A DNA stretch of 64,000 nt, taken from Pseudomonas oryzihabitans. GTDB taxonomy: Bacteria; Pseudomonadota; Gammaproteobacteria; Pseudomonadales; Pseudomonadaceae. The position numbers and the translations under genes were made by a program. Of this stretch, positions 1 through 7,351 are shown piece after piece; positions within the stretch are counted from its first letter, which is position 1; each line of letters opens with the position of its first letter. The notes below the pieces were generated by a model, which saw only the letters and a list, made by a program, of their open reading frames with translations, was not told where the DNA came from and ran no database searches. Where the stretch lies: NCBI RefSeq assembly GCF_006384975.1, contig NZ_CP021645.1, positions 372,001-436,000 of the forward strand. The letters run 5' to 3'.

Positions 1-128
1 TCATAAGCGACCTGCTGATTGCCTGCCTGTGAGGATGGTGTGAATCCGCCTGCTTGCTTTTGCAGATCAGCACATCCGCCCAAAGCGAGGCTGACTCCGA
101 TTGCCAACGCCATAACTGCTTGTTTCAT
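1..128 (-). CDS. Small lipoprotein, 3' end outside the window
   Basis: The minus strand starts with ATG at 128-126 after a GGAGA ribosome site and reads at least 42 codons without a stop before leaving the window. The first 18 residues are a hydrophobic lipoprotein signal, and the lipobox L-G-G-C places the lipidated cysteine at residue 19. The part after it is rich in Gln, Gly and Ser. This suggests a small membrane-anchored lipoprotein, but there is too little sequence to name a family. It is divergent from the XRE regulator at 280. Confidence 0.65.
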   Translation of the reverse strand, partial: MKQAVMALAIGVSLALGGCADLQKQAGGFTPSSQAGNQQVAY

Positions 129-171
129 AGCGATTTTCTCCATTTGGTAGCGCAGGATGCCAAGCTGCATC

Positions 172-222
172 AGCGATACTATACGAAAAATAGCTAGTTT
201 TTGGCAATTTTATAGACTCGCT
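172..222. promoter_or_regulatory. Inverted repeat between divergent genes, possible operator
   Basis: Two 12-base arms (172-183 and 211-222) are reverse complements at 10 of 12 positions and are separated by 27 bases. They lie between the lipoprotein gene and the XRE regulator gene, where an operator is expected. A TTGGCA box at 201-206 lies inside the repeat and could serve as a -35 element. Autoregulation by the XRE protein is only a guess. Confidence 0.35.
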
Positions 223-279
223 ATGAGCTTTAAGGGGGTGCTAATAGGTGTAAGCATCTGATTTTTGTAGGATTTTCAG

Positions 280-618
280 ATGATGCACGCAGCTGCTAAG
301 GCTCTTGGCAAGCGAATCAAAGACTTGCGATTAGACAAAAGGTGGACACAGGCTAACCTTGCGGAGGCGCTTGGCTGCGAATCCATGACCGTGAGTCGTT
401 ATGAGAGAGGTGAATATGCACCAAGCATTGAGGTTTTAGAGCAGATTGCAAAGGCATTAGATGTTGAAATCGGAGAATTTTTTAACAATCGACGCGATGA
501 TGCAATTGTGCACTCTAAGCTAAGGCATGATCTTTGCGATATTGCATATCGTGCTGATGCTGATGCCTTAAAAGAAATTGTTAACGCGGCAAACAAGATT
601 TTAGCGAGAAAAAGGTGA
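280..618 (+). CDS. XRE-family transcriptional regulator
   Basis: A 112-residue protein with a Cro/C1-type helix-turn-helix at about residues 9-62. Readable features are the R-x-K-x-L-R start of helix 1, the recognition helix with M-T-V-S-R-Y-E, and the P-S-I-x-x-L-x-x-I-A-K-A-L end. The C-terminal 45 residues form a short helical tail of unknown role. An AGGA site lies 7 bases before the chosen ATG; a second ATG follows directly. Codon use and AT content match the neighbouring ATPase genes. It sits 128 bp upstream of the ATPase/DUF4435 pair and could control that pair or element maintenance genes, but nothing in the sequence decides this. Confidence 0.85.
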   Translation: MMHAAAKALGKRIKDLRLDKRWTQANLAEALGCESMTVSRYERGEYAPSIEVLEQIAKALDVEIGEFFNNRRDDAIVHSKLRHDLCDIAYRADADALKEIVNAANKILARKR

Positions 619-746
619 AGTTTCTATATTCAGACTGTATTTCTAAGTCGCTTTCTGAGCGTTGAGATATTAGATTCCTCATACTTCTAATCATAGAGGT
701 ATTATACACTTAACGATGTGTTAGTCATATCAGAAGGGAGATTGAT

Positions 747-2189
747 GTGAATTTCGAAAAGATTATAGATGGGATGAATAAATCCGATACGCAGTCTTCA
801 CCTCTAATAGCATCTATATCAATTAAGGGTCTGTTTGGGCTTTACGACTATGAACTCCCTGCAGATGGCCTTTTTTCCAACGCTGCAATTCTTTATGGAG
901 ACAATGGCGTCGGTAAAAGCACTTTGCTTAGGTTGGCATTTCATTTGCTCTCTCCTAGTAATCGGAATGGTCACAGGTCGGCATTATACGAGGCCGAGTT
1001 TGATGAGCTAAGCGCGACACTTGCGAACGGAGTAACTGTTCGCGCTAAAAAGCAAATGACCAGAACTCGAGTTGCATCTGGTGACCACCTGAAAAAACTC
1101 ATTCTTACGGTAGAGCGCGACAACGCAATACTAGCACTATGGGAGTTTGTTCCACGAGCCTATCGGTCCGAAACGAATGACTACTATTATCAGGATGCTG
1201 ATGGTTCAGTAGTGATTCGTAATTCAAAAAAGAATATCGCGGAAAGATATAAGGTCGGAAGTGATGTTGTGGGAGAAAGCCACTTCATCTCTAGGCTAGA
1301 AACTGTAGCGCCCAACATTTTTATATTGAATGCTGACAGACGTTTGGATAGTGATGCTGTTGCAGACCCCGGCGATGAAGTTGAGTTGCGACGGTTTATG
1401 CGTATGGATGAGCCAAGGCGGCTATATGACATCGTCACAAGGTCCAGACAGATAGCTCTTACTCAAGCTTTAACGTCTGCGAGTAGATGGATTTCTCGCA
1501 AAGCTATATATAGCGCCAACCGTGGTTCTGAAAATGTCCATACTGTCTACACAAATGTCATTAAACAGCTGACAGCGACCAACTCGTCACCTGAGATAGA
1601 TCCAGATTTCGCTGAGCTTCAGAACAAACTGTCAAGAATTGAACACAAAACTAGTGAGCTCGCGCGATATGAGCTTGCTACACCTTTAAATACTCTTGAA
1701 TTGAAACGCTCTCTCAGCTCAAGATCAAAAAGTAAGAAGCGTTTGGCTGCTGAGCTATTAGTTCCCTATATAGAAAGCTTGCATAGCCGTCTAGACGCTC
1801 TTAATCCAATCTATCAGTTGATTGAAAAGTTTGTTACAACTATCAATAGTAACTACCTTAGGGATAAATACATAACTTACAAGGTGAGTCAAGGCTTTAG
1901 TATATATAGTGCTAAAGGGGAGCCGTTAGAAGCTAAACATTTATCTTCTGGCGAACAGCAGCTTATGCTTCTGTTCTGTTATGTGCTTTCTGGTCGCGAT
2001 AAGCCATGTGTTTTTATGATTGACGAGCCTGAGATTTCTTTGAATGTTAAGTGGCAAAGACAGCTTATACAATCACTGTTAGACCTCACGAAGGAAAGCA
2101 GAATACAGTTTATATTTGCTTCCCATTCTATGGAGCTGCTCGCACAGCATAGAGATCGAGTCGTTCCTATGCAGAGTAAGCCTCAATGA
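747..2189 (+). CDS. AAA/ABC-type ATPase, AriA-like component of a putative PARIS-type defence system
   Basis: A 480-residue ATPase of the AAA_15/AAA_21 (ABC-like, SMC-related) type. The Walker A loop G-D-N-G-V-G-K-S-T is at 51-59, an ABC-like signature L-S-S-G-E-Q-Q at 399-405, Walker B ending D-E at 426-427, and an S-H switch at 459-460. The middle section is helical and charged. GTG at 747 is used because a GGGAG site lies just before it and the overlapping ATG would hit a stop at once. It overlaps the DUF4435 gene by 4 bases, which implies translational coupling. ATPase plus DUF4435 is the known layout of PARIS (AriA-AriB). Other OLD-like or retron-associated ATPase pairs look similar, so the system name is inferred. 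Confidence 0.8.
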   Translation: MNFEKIIDGMNKSDTQSSPLIASISIKGLFGLYDYELPADGLFSNAAILYGDNGVGKSTLLRLAFHLLSPSNRNGHRSALYEAEFDELSATLANGVTVRAKKQMTRTRVASGDHLKKLILTVERDNAILALWEFVPRAYRSETNDYYYQDADGSVVIRNSKKNIAERYKVGSDVVGESHFISRLETVAPNIFILNADRRLDSDAVADPGDEVELRRFMRMDEPRRLYDIVTRSRQIALTQALTSASRWISRKAIYSANRGSENVHTVYTNVIKQLTATNSSPEIDPDFAELQNKLSRIEHKTSELARYELATPLNTLELKRSLSSRSKSKKRLAAELLVPYIESLHSRLDALNPIYQLIEKFVTTINSNYLRDKYITYKVSQGFSIYSAKGEPLEAKHLSSGEQQLMLLFCYVLSGRDKPCVFMIDEPEISLNVKWQRQLIQSLLDLTKESRIQFIFASHSMELLAQHRDRVVPMQSKPQ

Positions 2190-3019
2190 TTCCGAGACGA
2201 AAAATTGAGGAGCTTATTGTTCGTCACCACTACGAGCCGACATTGCGGGATATCTATGTAGAGGGCATGTTCGACAAAGAAGTGCTGACGTCTTTTATAT
2301 CATCGGCGGGTAGTGACCAGGTTGTTTATGAAATTGATGGTATTGAAGTTGGCCCTGATATATTAGCTAAGCATGGCCTGACGGAAGGTAATAAACAGCG
2401 AGTGATAGCTCTTGCAAAGGAGTTATCCGTAGTAACAGCAGATAGTCAATATCGTTGTATTGTAGATAAAGACCTAGATCATTGGATGGACCTAGTCGAA
2501 AATATTCCTCGGCTAACGTGGACTGAGCATACTTCCATAGAGCTTTATTTTTATACGAAAAAGATTCTGACTGACATTATTATGGTTTCGGCGCGAGCCA
2601 AGATTACTCACATCGATGAGTTTATGGACTCATTAGCCGTAGTGCTCAAGTCTCTCTACGCGTTACGCGTCGTAGATCGCGAACTTGGTTGGAATATGGA
2701 ATGGGTCGAGCCATTCAAAGATTTGTCGACCAAAGGAAGCATTCTCACGCTCAATCTAACCAGCTATATAAATCGGCTCGTGTCTAAAAATGGCAGGCAT
2801 CAAGATCGGGCTCGACTTGTTGAGCAGTTAGATGTTTGGTTGCCCAAGCTAACTGGAGATCCACGTTCTTATATAAGGGGGCATGACTTTGTAAGCGTTC
2901 TGGCTTGGAGCGCGAAGGAGTTTAAGGGGATCAAAGAACTTGGTGATCCTATAATTATAGAGCGTATGTTAGTTCTGATATCGCACTCAGTAGAGGAATT
3001 GGCCGTCCTGCTGGAGTAA
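2186..3019 (+). CDS. DUF4435 protein, AriB-like TOPRIM effector candidate
   Basis: A 277-residue DUF4435 protein. The N-terminus shows the family pattern Y-V-E-G-x-x-D with the glutamate at residue 26, and a later V-D-K-D-L-D at 93-98. These fit the metal-binding E and DxD of a TOPRIM-like nuclease fold. In characterised PARIS systems the ATPase (AriA) holds AriB and releases it when a phage anti-restriction protein is sensed, after which AriB damages host tRNA. That role is transferred from the family and was not seen here. The start codon overlaps the ATPase stop (ATGA), so both come from one transcript. A hairpin about 50 bp downstream ends the unit. Confidence 0.78.
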   Translation: MIPRRKIEELIVRHHYEPTLRDIYVEGMFDKEVLTSFISSAGSDQVVYEIDGIEVGPDILAKHGLTEGNKQRVIALAKELSVVTADSQYRCIVDKDLDHWMDLVENIPRLTWTEHTSIELYFYTKKILTDIIMVSARAKITHIDEFMDSLAVVLKSLYALRVVDRELGWNMEWVEPFKDLSTKGSILTLNLTSYINRLVSKNGRHQDRARLVEQLDVWLPKLTGDPRSYIRGHDFVSVLAWSAKEFKGIKELGDPIIIERMLVLISHSVEELAVLLE

Positions 3020-3068
3020 GTCAAGATGCCATCTTTAACTCTCGTTTGACTAATTGTGAAAACAAAAA

Positions 3069-3094
3069 CCCCTTAAGGCTTGCGCTTTAAGGGG
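3069..3094. terminator. Hairpin terminator after the ATPase/DUF4435 pair
   Basis: CCCCTTAA (3069-3076) and TTAAGGGG (3087-3094) form a perfect 8-bp stem with a 10-base loop, 50 bp after the DUF4435 stop. A run of A precedes it, but only a weak T-rich stretch follows. It may work better on the minus strand or partly in both directions. Confidence 0.5.
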
Positions 3095-3217
3095 TAAATG
3101 CTATTTTAAGTAAAGGAGTAGAGATTACAGGCCGGCAAGCTAATTAATTTCTACACTTGTCACTCGCTAATTCAGTTTAACATTTAAAAGCAAAGTCGCA
3201 AGGGTAAGGTCAAGAAT

Positions 3218-3246
3218 CTCCTCCTAAATAGAAATTTATAGAGGAG
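3218..3246 (+). promoter_or_regulatory. Leader hairpin covering the replicase ribosome binding site
   Basis: CTCCTC at 3218-3223 is the exact reverse complement of GAGGAG at 3241-3246, which is the Shine-Dalgarno sequence of the replicase gene (ATG at 3250). Further partial pairing extends inward with a bulge. In this fold the ribosome site would be hidden. Replicases of this type are usually limited at translation, so a structural switch is plausible, but no antisense RNA promoter could be identified by eye. Confidence 0.45.
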
Positions 3247-3249
3247 AAA

Positions 3250-4254
3250 ATGATAAATGCACAATTAAGACTTGAAAATACGCTTGAGCTTTACAAGTCA
3301 AAACTTCCGTCGAAGCCATATTATACCAATAATTTTTTTTTAGGGAAAAAAATAGGCCATCTTAAGACCGCCCTATGTGCGAGTCATATTCAGTCGAATT
3401 CGTCCACTCACAAGTATTTTATACTGCTCGATCTGGACAGTGAAACAAGCACGTTTGATTGGGCTGATAAAGGATTGCCAGCGCCTCACCTAATCGTTAG
3501 AAATTTAAACGATGGGCGATCTCACATGACTTATATTCTCAAAACGTCAGTTAAAGTTGATCTTCTTGGCCATTACAAGCCTATTAAGTATTGCTCTGAC
3601 ATTGAGCATGGGCTGGCTGTAAAAGTAGGCGCGGACATGAACTACAATGGTCTTCTAACTAAAAACCCATTCAAGTCATCTCTCTATAAAGTTTTTTCAT
3701 TTCAAGATGAACCGTATGATCTCGATTATCTTCATGAGTTCGTGGATAAAGACCTTGTGAAAAGACATAAAGAAGCTAAAAGGGAAAAAGGGATTGAGGA
3801 TGGTTTTGCGTCAGGCAGAAACTGCACATTATTCGAGAACCTACGTCAGTGGGCTTATAAAAATTGGCACAGATGTGACTTGGCGGAGTTGCAATCAATG
3901 CTCTTTTCCCAAGCAATGGAGTTCAATGCTTTTGAGTGCCCGCTAAGCACGAATGAAGTTAGCACCATAGCAGATAGCGTATTTCGCTTTATAAGGCGTA
4001 ATTTTTCAATTGGAAGACTTAGTGAACTGAAAAGCGAGCGTGCCAAGCGTTCAAGGCAGAAGAGTAAAGGGAATGTGATTTACAATGGTGAAAAACCATG
4101 GGAGACGGAAGGCATTCCATCTTCTACTTACTACTATAGGAAAACGAATAGTGTTAAATCAGAACGACAAACAATTTCCGAGATGAAGCCTTGGAAAAAA
4201 CTGGGTATAGGACGAACGAAGTGGTATGAGCTCGGTAAGCCGGATAGTATTTAG
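3250..4254 (+). CDS. ColE2-type replication initiator (Replicase/PriCT family)
   Basis: A 334-residue protein resembling plasmid Rep proteins of the Replicase family (ColE2 type), which prime replication at their own origin. The N-terminal part has the acidic L-D-L-D motif followed by P-H-x-I-V-R-N and a G-R-S-H strand, typical of this primase-like domain. A PriCT-like helical segment follows at about residues 185-250. The C-terminus repeats a K-P-W-x-x-x-G-I-x-x-x-x-x-Y motif twice, which in related Reps is the DNA-binding part. A strong GAGGAG site lies 3 bases before ATG. It is convergent with the integrase. Its presence suggests the element can replicate after excision. Confidence 0.75.
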   Translation: MINAQLRLENTLELYKSKLPSKPYYTNNFFLGKKIGHLKTALCASHIQSNSSTHKYFILLDLDSETSTFDWADKGLPAPHLIVRNLNDGRSHMTYILKTSVKVDLLGHYKPIKYCSDIEHGLAVKVGADMNYNGLLTKNPFKSSLYKVFSFQDEPYDLDYLHEFVDKDLVKRHKEAKREKGIEDGFASGRNCTLFENLRQWAYKNWHRCDLAELQSMLFSQAMEFNAFECPLSTNEVSTIADSVFRFIRRNFSIGRLSELKSERAKRSRQKSKGNVIYNGEKPWETEGIPSSTYYYRKTNSVKSERQTISEMKPWKKLGIGRTKWYELGKPDSI

Positions 4255-4363
4255 TTGCGGACAAAAGTTGGAATTTTACTATATCAGGATAATAGCCCTG
4301 TAAGGGAGCCTCCCTGGCGAAGGTTTTCCTTATATGCATATAGGGATTTTCGCGATATGGTTG
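4255..4363. other. Region between replicase and integrase, candidate replication origin
   Basis: ColE2-type origins usually lie directly downstream of rep. This 109-bp space between the convergent rep and integrase genes contains, at about 4281-4320, an AT-rich block (TATCAGGATAATAG) followed by CCCTGTAAGGG and CTCCCTGG. That arrangement resembles from memory the short ColE2 origin. I could not align it. It may also contain terminators for both genes. Confidence 0.35.
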
Positions 4364-5641
4364 TTAAATCTCGAAATTTAAACTCTCTACTGCATCTGAC
4401 TTTTGTTTGAGGCTTGGGCCGGCACTATATATATCAAATGTTATAGAGTTTGTTTTATGTCCTACGATAGATGTAATGGTTAGTGGGTCTATGTTGTTCC
4501 TTTGAAGCTCAGTAATTAATGACTTTCTGAGTGAGTGAAATACATATTCAGAGCCAAACCCTAGCGCCGTCTTGTGCCTTCCGAATCGTTTAGACAAAGC
4601 ATCGCTTCTATTCCCATACTTATTACCTGCGGAGCTTGGAAATAGATACTCATCATTAGGGTTAATCTTCTGATAGCTCTCAATTAAATCCTTAATGTGT
4701 GAGTGAATAGGAACTTTTCTTCGGCCTGCTTTTGTTTTGGCGCGGGAAACGTTGATGGATAATACGTCCTGGTGTTTCTCTATTTCGGCTTTCTTGATCT
4801 TAAATAACTCCTCTATTCGCATGCCGGTGTATGCGCCAATTTTAATGATGTTGCGCAAGTTTTCATCATCAGCCTTTTGGTGAATGTCTTTTATTTCTGC
4901 GACTGTAAAGGCTTTTCGCTCCTTTATTTCAACGCTCAGTTTTTCTCTTAAGTCATGGCTTTCAAAAGGATTTGCTAAGTCTTTGTATTTTTCCCGAACA
5001 GTTTTATCGTATTTCTTTCCCCACTTGAAAAAGCTGTTATAAGCGAATAAATATTGCTTCTTTGTTTTTTGTGAATGTTCTAGAGAGTTTAAATGAAGCT
5101 CTACACTGTCGAAATTGAGATCCAAGTCGTTTTTTTCAAGCCATGCTCTGAATTTTTTCAGCCTAGATAGTTGAGTGTCTATTGTTTTAGGTATTATCCG
5201 GTCGTTTTGAAACTCTGCGTATGCTTTTAGACGCGCATCAGTGAATATTGTTTTGGCAGTATAAGTAGACTGTTTGGTCAAAATATTGATGAGCTCGTCT
5301 CTATCCTCTACGCTCTTGATCTTGTGCTTCTCAACCAACTCAATAAATTTGATTGTCTCTATAGGAAGAGCGTTGCTCTCTTGTCGCATCGTTTCTGAGA
5401 CGTATAGCGCTTCATCTTTCCAGTTTTCTTTGCGGCTTATACTTTTCTTCTTCCGTGCCTCAGCAATCTGTCGCTTCCACAGTTCGATAAATTCGTATTT
5501 CTTGTGATTCGCCTCGCTTTTAGAGGTGGTGCCAAGGCTTTTGGTCAAAACCTTGCGGTTCCCGAAGGCTTCGCGCACATCGACTGGGATGTCTAAGCGG
5601 ACGTGGAAGATGCCCCGTTTGAGGATGAGCAGATCGGACAT
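4364..5641 (-). CDS. int: Tyrosine-type site-specific integrase
   Basis: A 425-residue tyrosine recombinase. The N-terminus has the short beta-rich DUF6538-like segment with R-L-D-I-P-x-D-V-R, then a SAM-like core-binding domain (about 140-230) and the catalytic domain. Catalytic residues are readable: R in T-G-M-R-I-E-E-L, K in A-K-T-K-A-G-R, H-x-x-R in H-S-L-R-K, H in G-H-K-T, and Y near the end in D-I-Y-S-A. The 5' end faces the att site at about 5760, the usual arrangement for integrases of tRNA-targeting elements. AT content and codon use match the island. It should join element and chromosome at the tRNA-Ser 3' end. Confidence 0.93.
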   Translation of the reverse strand: MSDLLILKRGIFHVRLDIPVDVREAFGNRKVLTKSLGTTSKSEANHKKYEFIELWKRQIAEARKKKSISRKENWKDEALYVSETMRQESNALPIETIKFIELVEKHKIKSVEDRDELINILTKQSTYTAKTIFTDARLKAYAEFQNDRIIPKTIDTQLSRLKKFRAWLEKNDLDLNFDSVELHLNSLEHSQKTKKQYLFAYNSFFKWGKKYDKTVREKYKDLANPFESHDLREKLSVEIKERKAFTVAEIKDIHQKADDENLRNIIKIGAYTGMRIEELFKIKKAEIEKHQDVLSINVSRAKTKAGRRKVPIHSHIKDLIESYQKINPNDEYLFPSSAGNKYGNRSDALSKRFGRHKTALGFGSEYVFHSLRKSLITELQRNNIDPLTITSIVGHKTNSITFDIYSAGPSLKQKSDAVESLNFEI

Positions 5642-5666
5642 TTTTGGCGTCTCAGAGATTCAACTT

Positions 5667-5700
5667 CTATCCCGATTTCTACCCCCATTTTCTATCCCAT
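5667..5700. repeat. Three tandem 10-13-bp repeats upstream of the integrase, possible arm sites
   Basis: CTATCCCGATTT (5667), CTACCCCCATTTT (5679) and CTATCCCAT (5692) follow one another with a 12-13-bp period between the integrase start and the att core. Arm-type integrase binding sites often look like this. The number and conservation are modest. Confidence 0.4.
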
Positions 5701-5758
5701 GCAAGTCTGAAACCCTTGTATGATGCGGCATTGCTGGATTTTATAGTTCTTGTCATAT

Positions 5759-5777
5759 AGTCCCTATCTCTCCGCCA
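5759..5777 (+). other. Attachment site remnant: tRNA-Ser 3' end
   Basis: The sequence TCCCTATCTCTCCGCCA at 5761-5777 matches the T-arm and acceptor end, including CCA, expected for a proteobacterial tRNA-Ser. The bases upstream do not continue into a tRNA, so only the 3' end is present. That is what remains at the far end of an element inserted into a tRNA gene. A tRNA-type terminator follows 15 bp later. Confidence 0.6.
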
Positions 5778-5792
5778 TATTGCAAATCGCTG

Positions 5793-5825
5793 AAGCCCCT
5801 GGAAATGTCGAATTTCCAGGGGCTT
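5793..5825 (+). terminator. Rho-independent terminator, probably of the split tRNA-Ser locus
   Basis: AAGCCCCTGGAAAT (5793-5806) pairs perfectly with ATTTCCAGGGGCTT (5812-5825) around a 5-base loop, followed by TTG and further T residues. It follows the tRNA-Ser 3' fragment, as expected for the original tRNA terminator now cut off from its gene by the insertion. Confidence 0.75.
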
Positions 5826-5970
5826 TGTCGTTTCTGGGCGATACGCTGGGACCACTTCGGGCCCGATGCAGCCTGCATCGTCCACCACGTCACTGTCTGA
5901 CGCTTTGGGTTTGCAGCTCGCTGGCTTTAACTTGGCTGGCCTCGTTTGGCGATGTCTCGCTGCGGGAGTG

Positions 5971-6231
5971 TCACTCTTTGTGTGCTGCCGACTCAGTGGG
6001 GACGAGTGCATCGGCGGATGCGGAGAATTCCTTGATGCGGTGATAGCGGGTCAGCCAAAGGCCAAGTTCCAGGGTAAGCGTCTTGCGCTCCAGAGTGGTA
6101 AGCGCTGATAAATCTTCTCTAATAGCTCGCTCTGCGAATTCTATGGCTGCCAGTTGCCCAGTCGTACGTGCAGGGCAATTTTTAATCGCGTAGCGCAGTG
6201 CCTCTTTATAATCGCTACTCAAACCAGGCAT
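5971..6231 (-). CDS. Hypothetical protein, 86 residues
   Basis: The reading frame starts with ATG at 6231, with AGGA 6 bases upstream, and encodes a mostly helical, soluble 86-residue protein rich in Ala, Leu, Glu and Arg. The middle reads like two amphipathic helices (E-F-A-E-R-A-I-R-E-D-L, then T-L-E-R-K-T-L-T-L-E-L). I recognise no family. Base composition is between the island and the core. The good ribosome site and sensible amino acid composition favour a real gene; overlapping frames on the other strand look random. Confidence 0.5.
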   Translation of the reverse strand: MPGLSSDYKEALRYAIKNCPARTTGQLAAIEFAERAIREDLSALTTLERKTLTLELGLWLTRYHRIKEFSASADALVPTESAAHKE

Positions 6232-6866
6232 GGCACGTCCTAATTAGTCTTTCGATAAGCAGTAATGTGTTGATGCTTATCGATAGGTGGTTGTTTGATA
6301 TCTCGGCATTCTTGCCGCCTTTCACCTATCCCGAAGTGGCTGCTCGGCCCCATGGGTACGCTCGGGCTACGCCTGTGCTGCCATGAAAGGTGCTCAAACC
6401 CTCGTTGGCGCTCGATTCGTGTGGTGTGCTCAGCTCCTTTGGTCCGGAGAAGGCTAGGAGTCAATGATGTTTGGAGCGTAGCCGGATTGGTATCCCGTCT
6501 GGTGGCTTTTCCAGATTTAGTGATAAGCGGTCCATTAACTTGTACTCGATTTATATCGGGCTCTAAATCGGCACTTTTAAAGACTTTCGCCTATTAAAAG
6601 AGCCTCGGTATAAAGATAAAACCTGTATCGAAATTGGACGAAGCCGCGGGTACAGCCGCGCTGCACTGATCGGCCAGGGCTGCTGATCCATGCCGGCACA
6701 GCCGTCGAGCGGTAGGGGGGATCGCTGGAGATGGCTGGACGCGTTGTCTAAATGGAGCGATGCTGAAAACGTCCGCTGCAGAGTGGACGATCCCCTGAGC
6801 CAGGCCCGCAGTGCGGGGCCGGGGGGAAGTGGCTTCGCCGAATAAAAATAAGAGAGGAGTCGAGCG
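6232..6866. other. 635-bp stretch with no convincing gene
   Basis: Short open frames occur on both strands, but none has a ribosome site together with a protein-like composition. GC content is uneven: an AT-rich part at about 6530-6630 is followed by a GC-rich part at 6640-6830. It may hold promoters for the genes at 6231 (minus) and 6867 (plus). I see no tRNA, terminator or repeat here. Confidence 0.4.
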
Positions 6867-7328
6867 ATGTTCTACAAGGTCAGCGTGTATTCACGGCCGG
6901 AAGATCGTGGGCTATTGGTCTGGCGGTGGAAGAAGCAGTTTCTCGGTGAATGGGTCGAGTCCCGTCAGGAGTTCGAGGACTGTGACCACTGCGTGCATCA
7001 TGCACTGCTGGATGCCAAAGGCCAGCGCGTCCATCTTGAGACCGATCGCTGCACCCTGTATCGCTATCGTTTCCAGAGCATGCTTCACCAGTACGGAAGC
7101 TGCTACTGCCTGGGCGGTGGTCGAATGTCCGAGGCCATCCTCGATCTCATCGCCCAGATCGAAGAACGCCACAACATCATTGTCCTGCGGAACGGCCAGC
7201 CCTTCTTCGCGCATTACCGCGCCGACCTCCAGGCGGAGGGGACACTCGATCCCGAGTTATGGCAGGGTGTGGAATGGCGGAACCTGGAAGGGCGCTTCGA
7301 ATACGCGCGCAATCCCAGACTACTCTGA
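6867..7328 (+). CDS. Conserved-looking hypothetical protein, 153 residues
   Basis: ATG at 6867 follows a clear AGGAG site with 7-base spacing. The product is a soluble 153-residue protein with many aromatic residues and several Cys and His (C-D-H-C-V-H-H near residue 40, and S-C-Y-C in the middle). The Cys/His pairs could bind metal, but spacing matches no family I know. The second half (E-A-I-L-D-L-I-A-Q-I-E-E-R-H) is helical. It is convergent with the rsmF-like gene, 23 bp apart. Function unknown. Confidence 0.65.
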   Translation: MFYKVSVYSRPEDRGLLVWRWKKQFLGEWVESRQEFEDCDHCVHHALLDAKGQRVHLETDRCTLYRYRFQSMLHQYGSCYCLGGGRMSEAILDLIAQIEERHNIIVLRNGQPFFAHYRADLQAEGTLDPELWQGVEWRNLEGRFEYARNPRLL

Positions 7329-7351
7329 CCATCGAGCCAAGTTGGGGGAGC

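Larger units (their letters stand above)
1..5777. mobile_element. Right end of an integrative element at a tRNA-Ser 3' end
   Basis: This stretch is AT-rich compared with the GC-rich DNA from about 5.8 kb onward. It carries an XRE regulator, a defence-like ATPase/DUF4435 pair, a ColE2-like replicase and a tyrosine integrase. The integrase start lies about 120 bp from a sequence that reads like the last 17 bases of a tRNA-Ser, including the CCA end. I found no second copy of that sequence to the left, so the other end and the intact tRNA should lie beyond position 1. Replicase plus integrase suggests an element that can also exist as a circle; that is inference. Whether the lipoprotein at the extreme left belongs to it cannot be told. 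Confidence 0.7.

Noticed and set aside
5740..5777. Complete tRNA-Ser gene
   Set aside because: Only the 3' end is present; the bases upstream cannot form the anticodon or D arm.
6240..6464. Short minus-strand frame of 74 codons
   Set aside because: No ribosome site, random composition, and competing frames of equal length in the same place.
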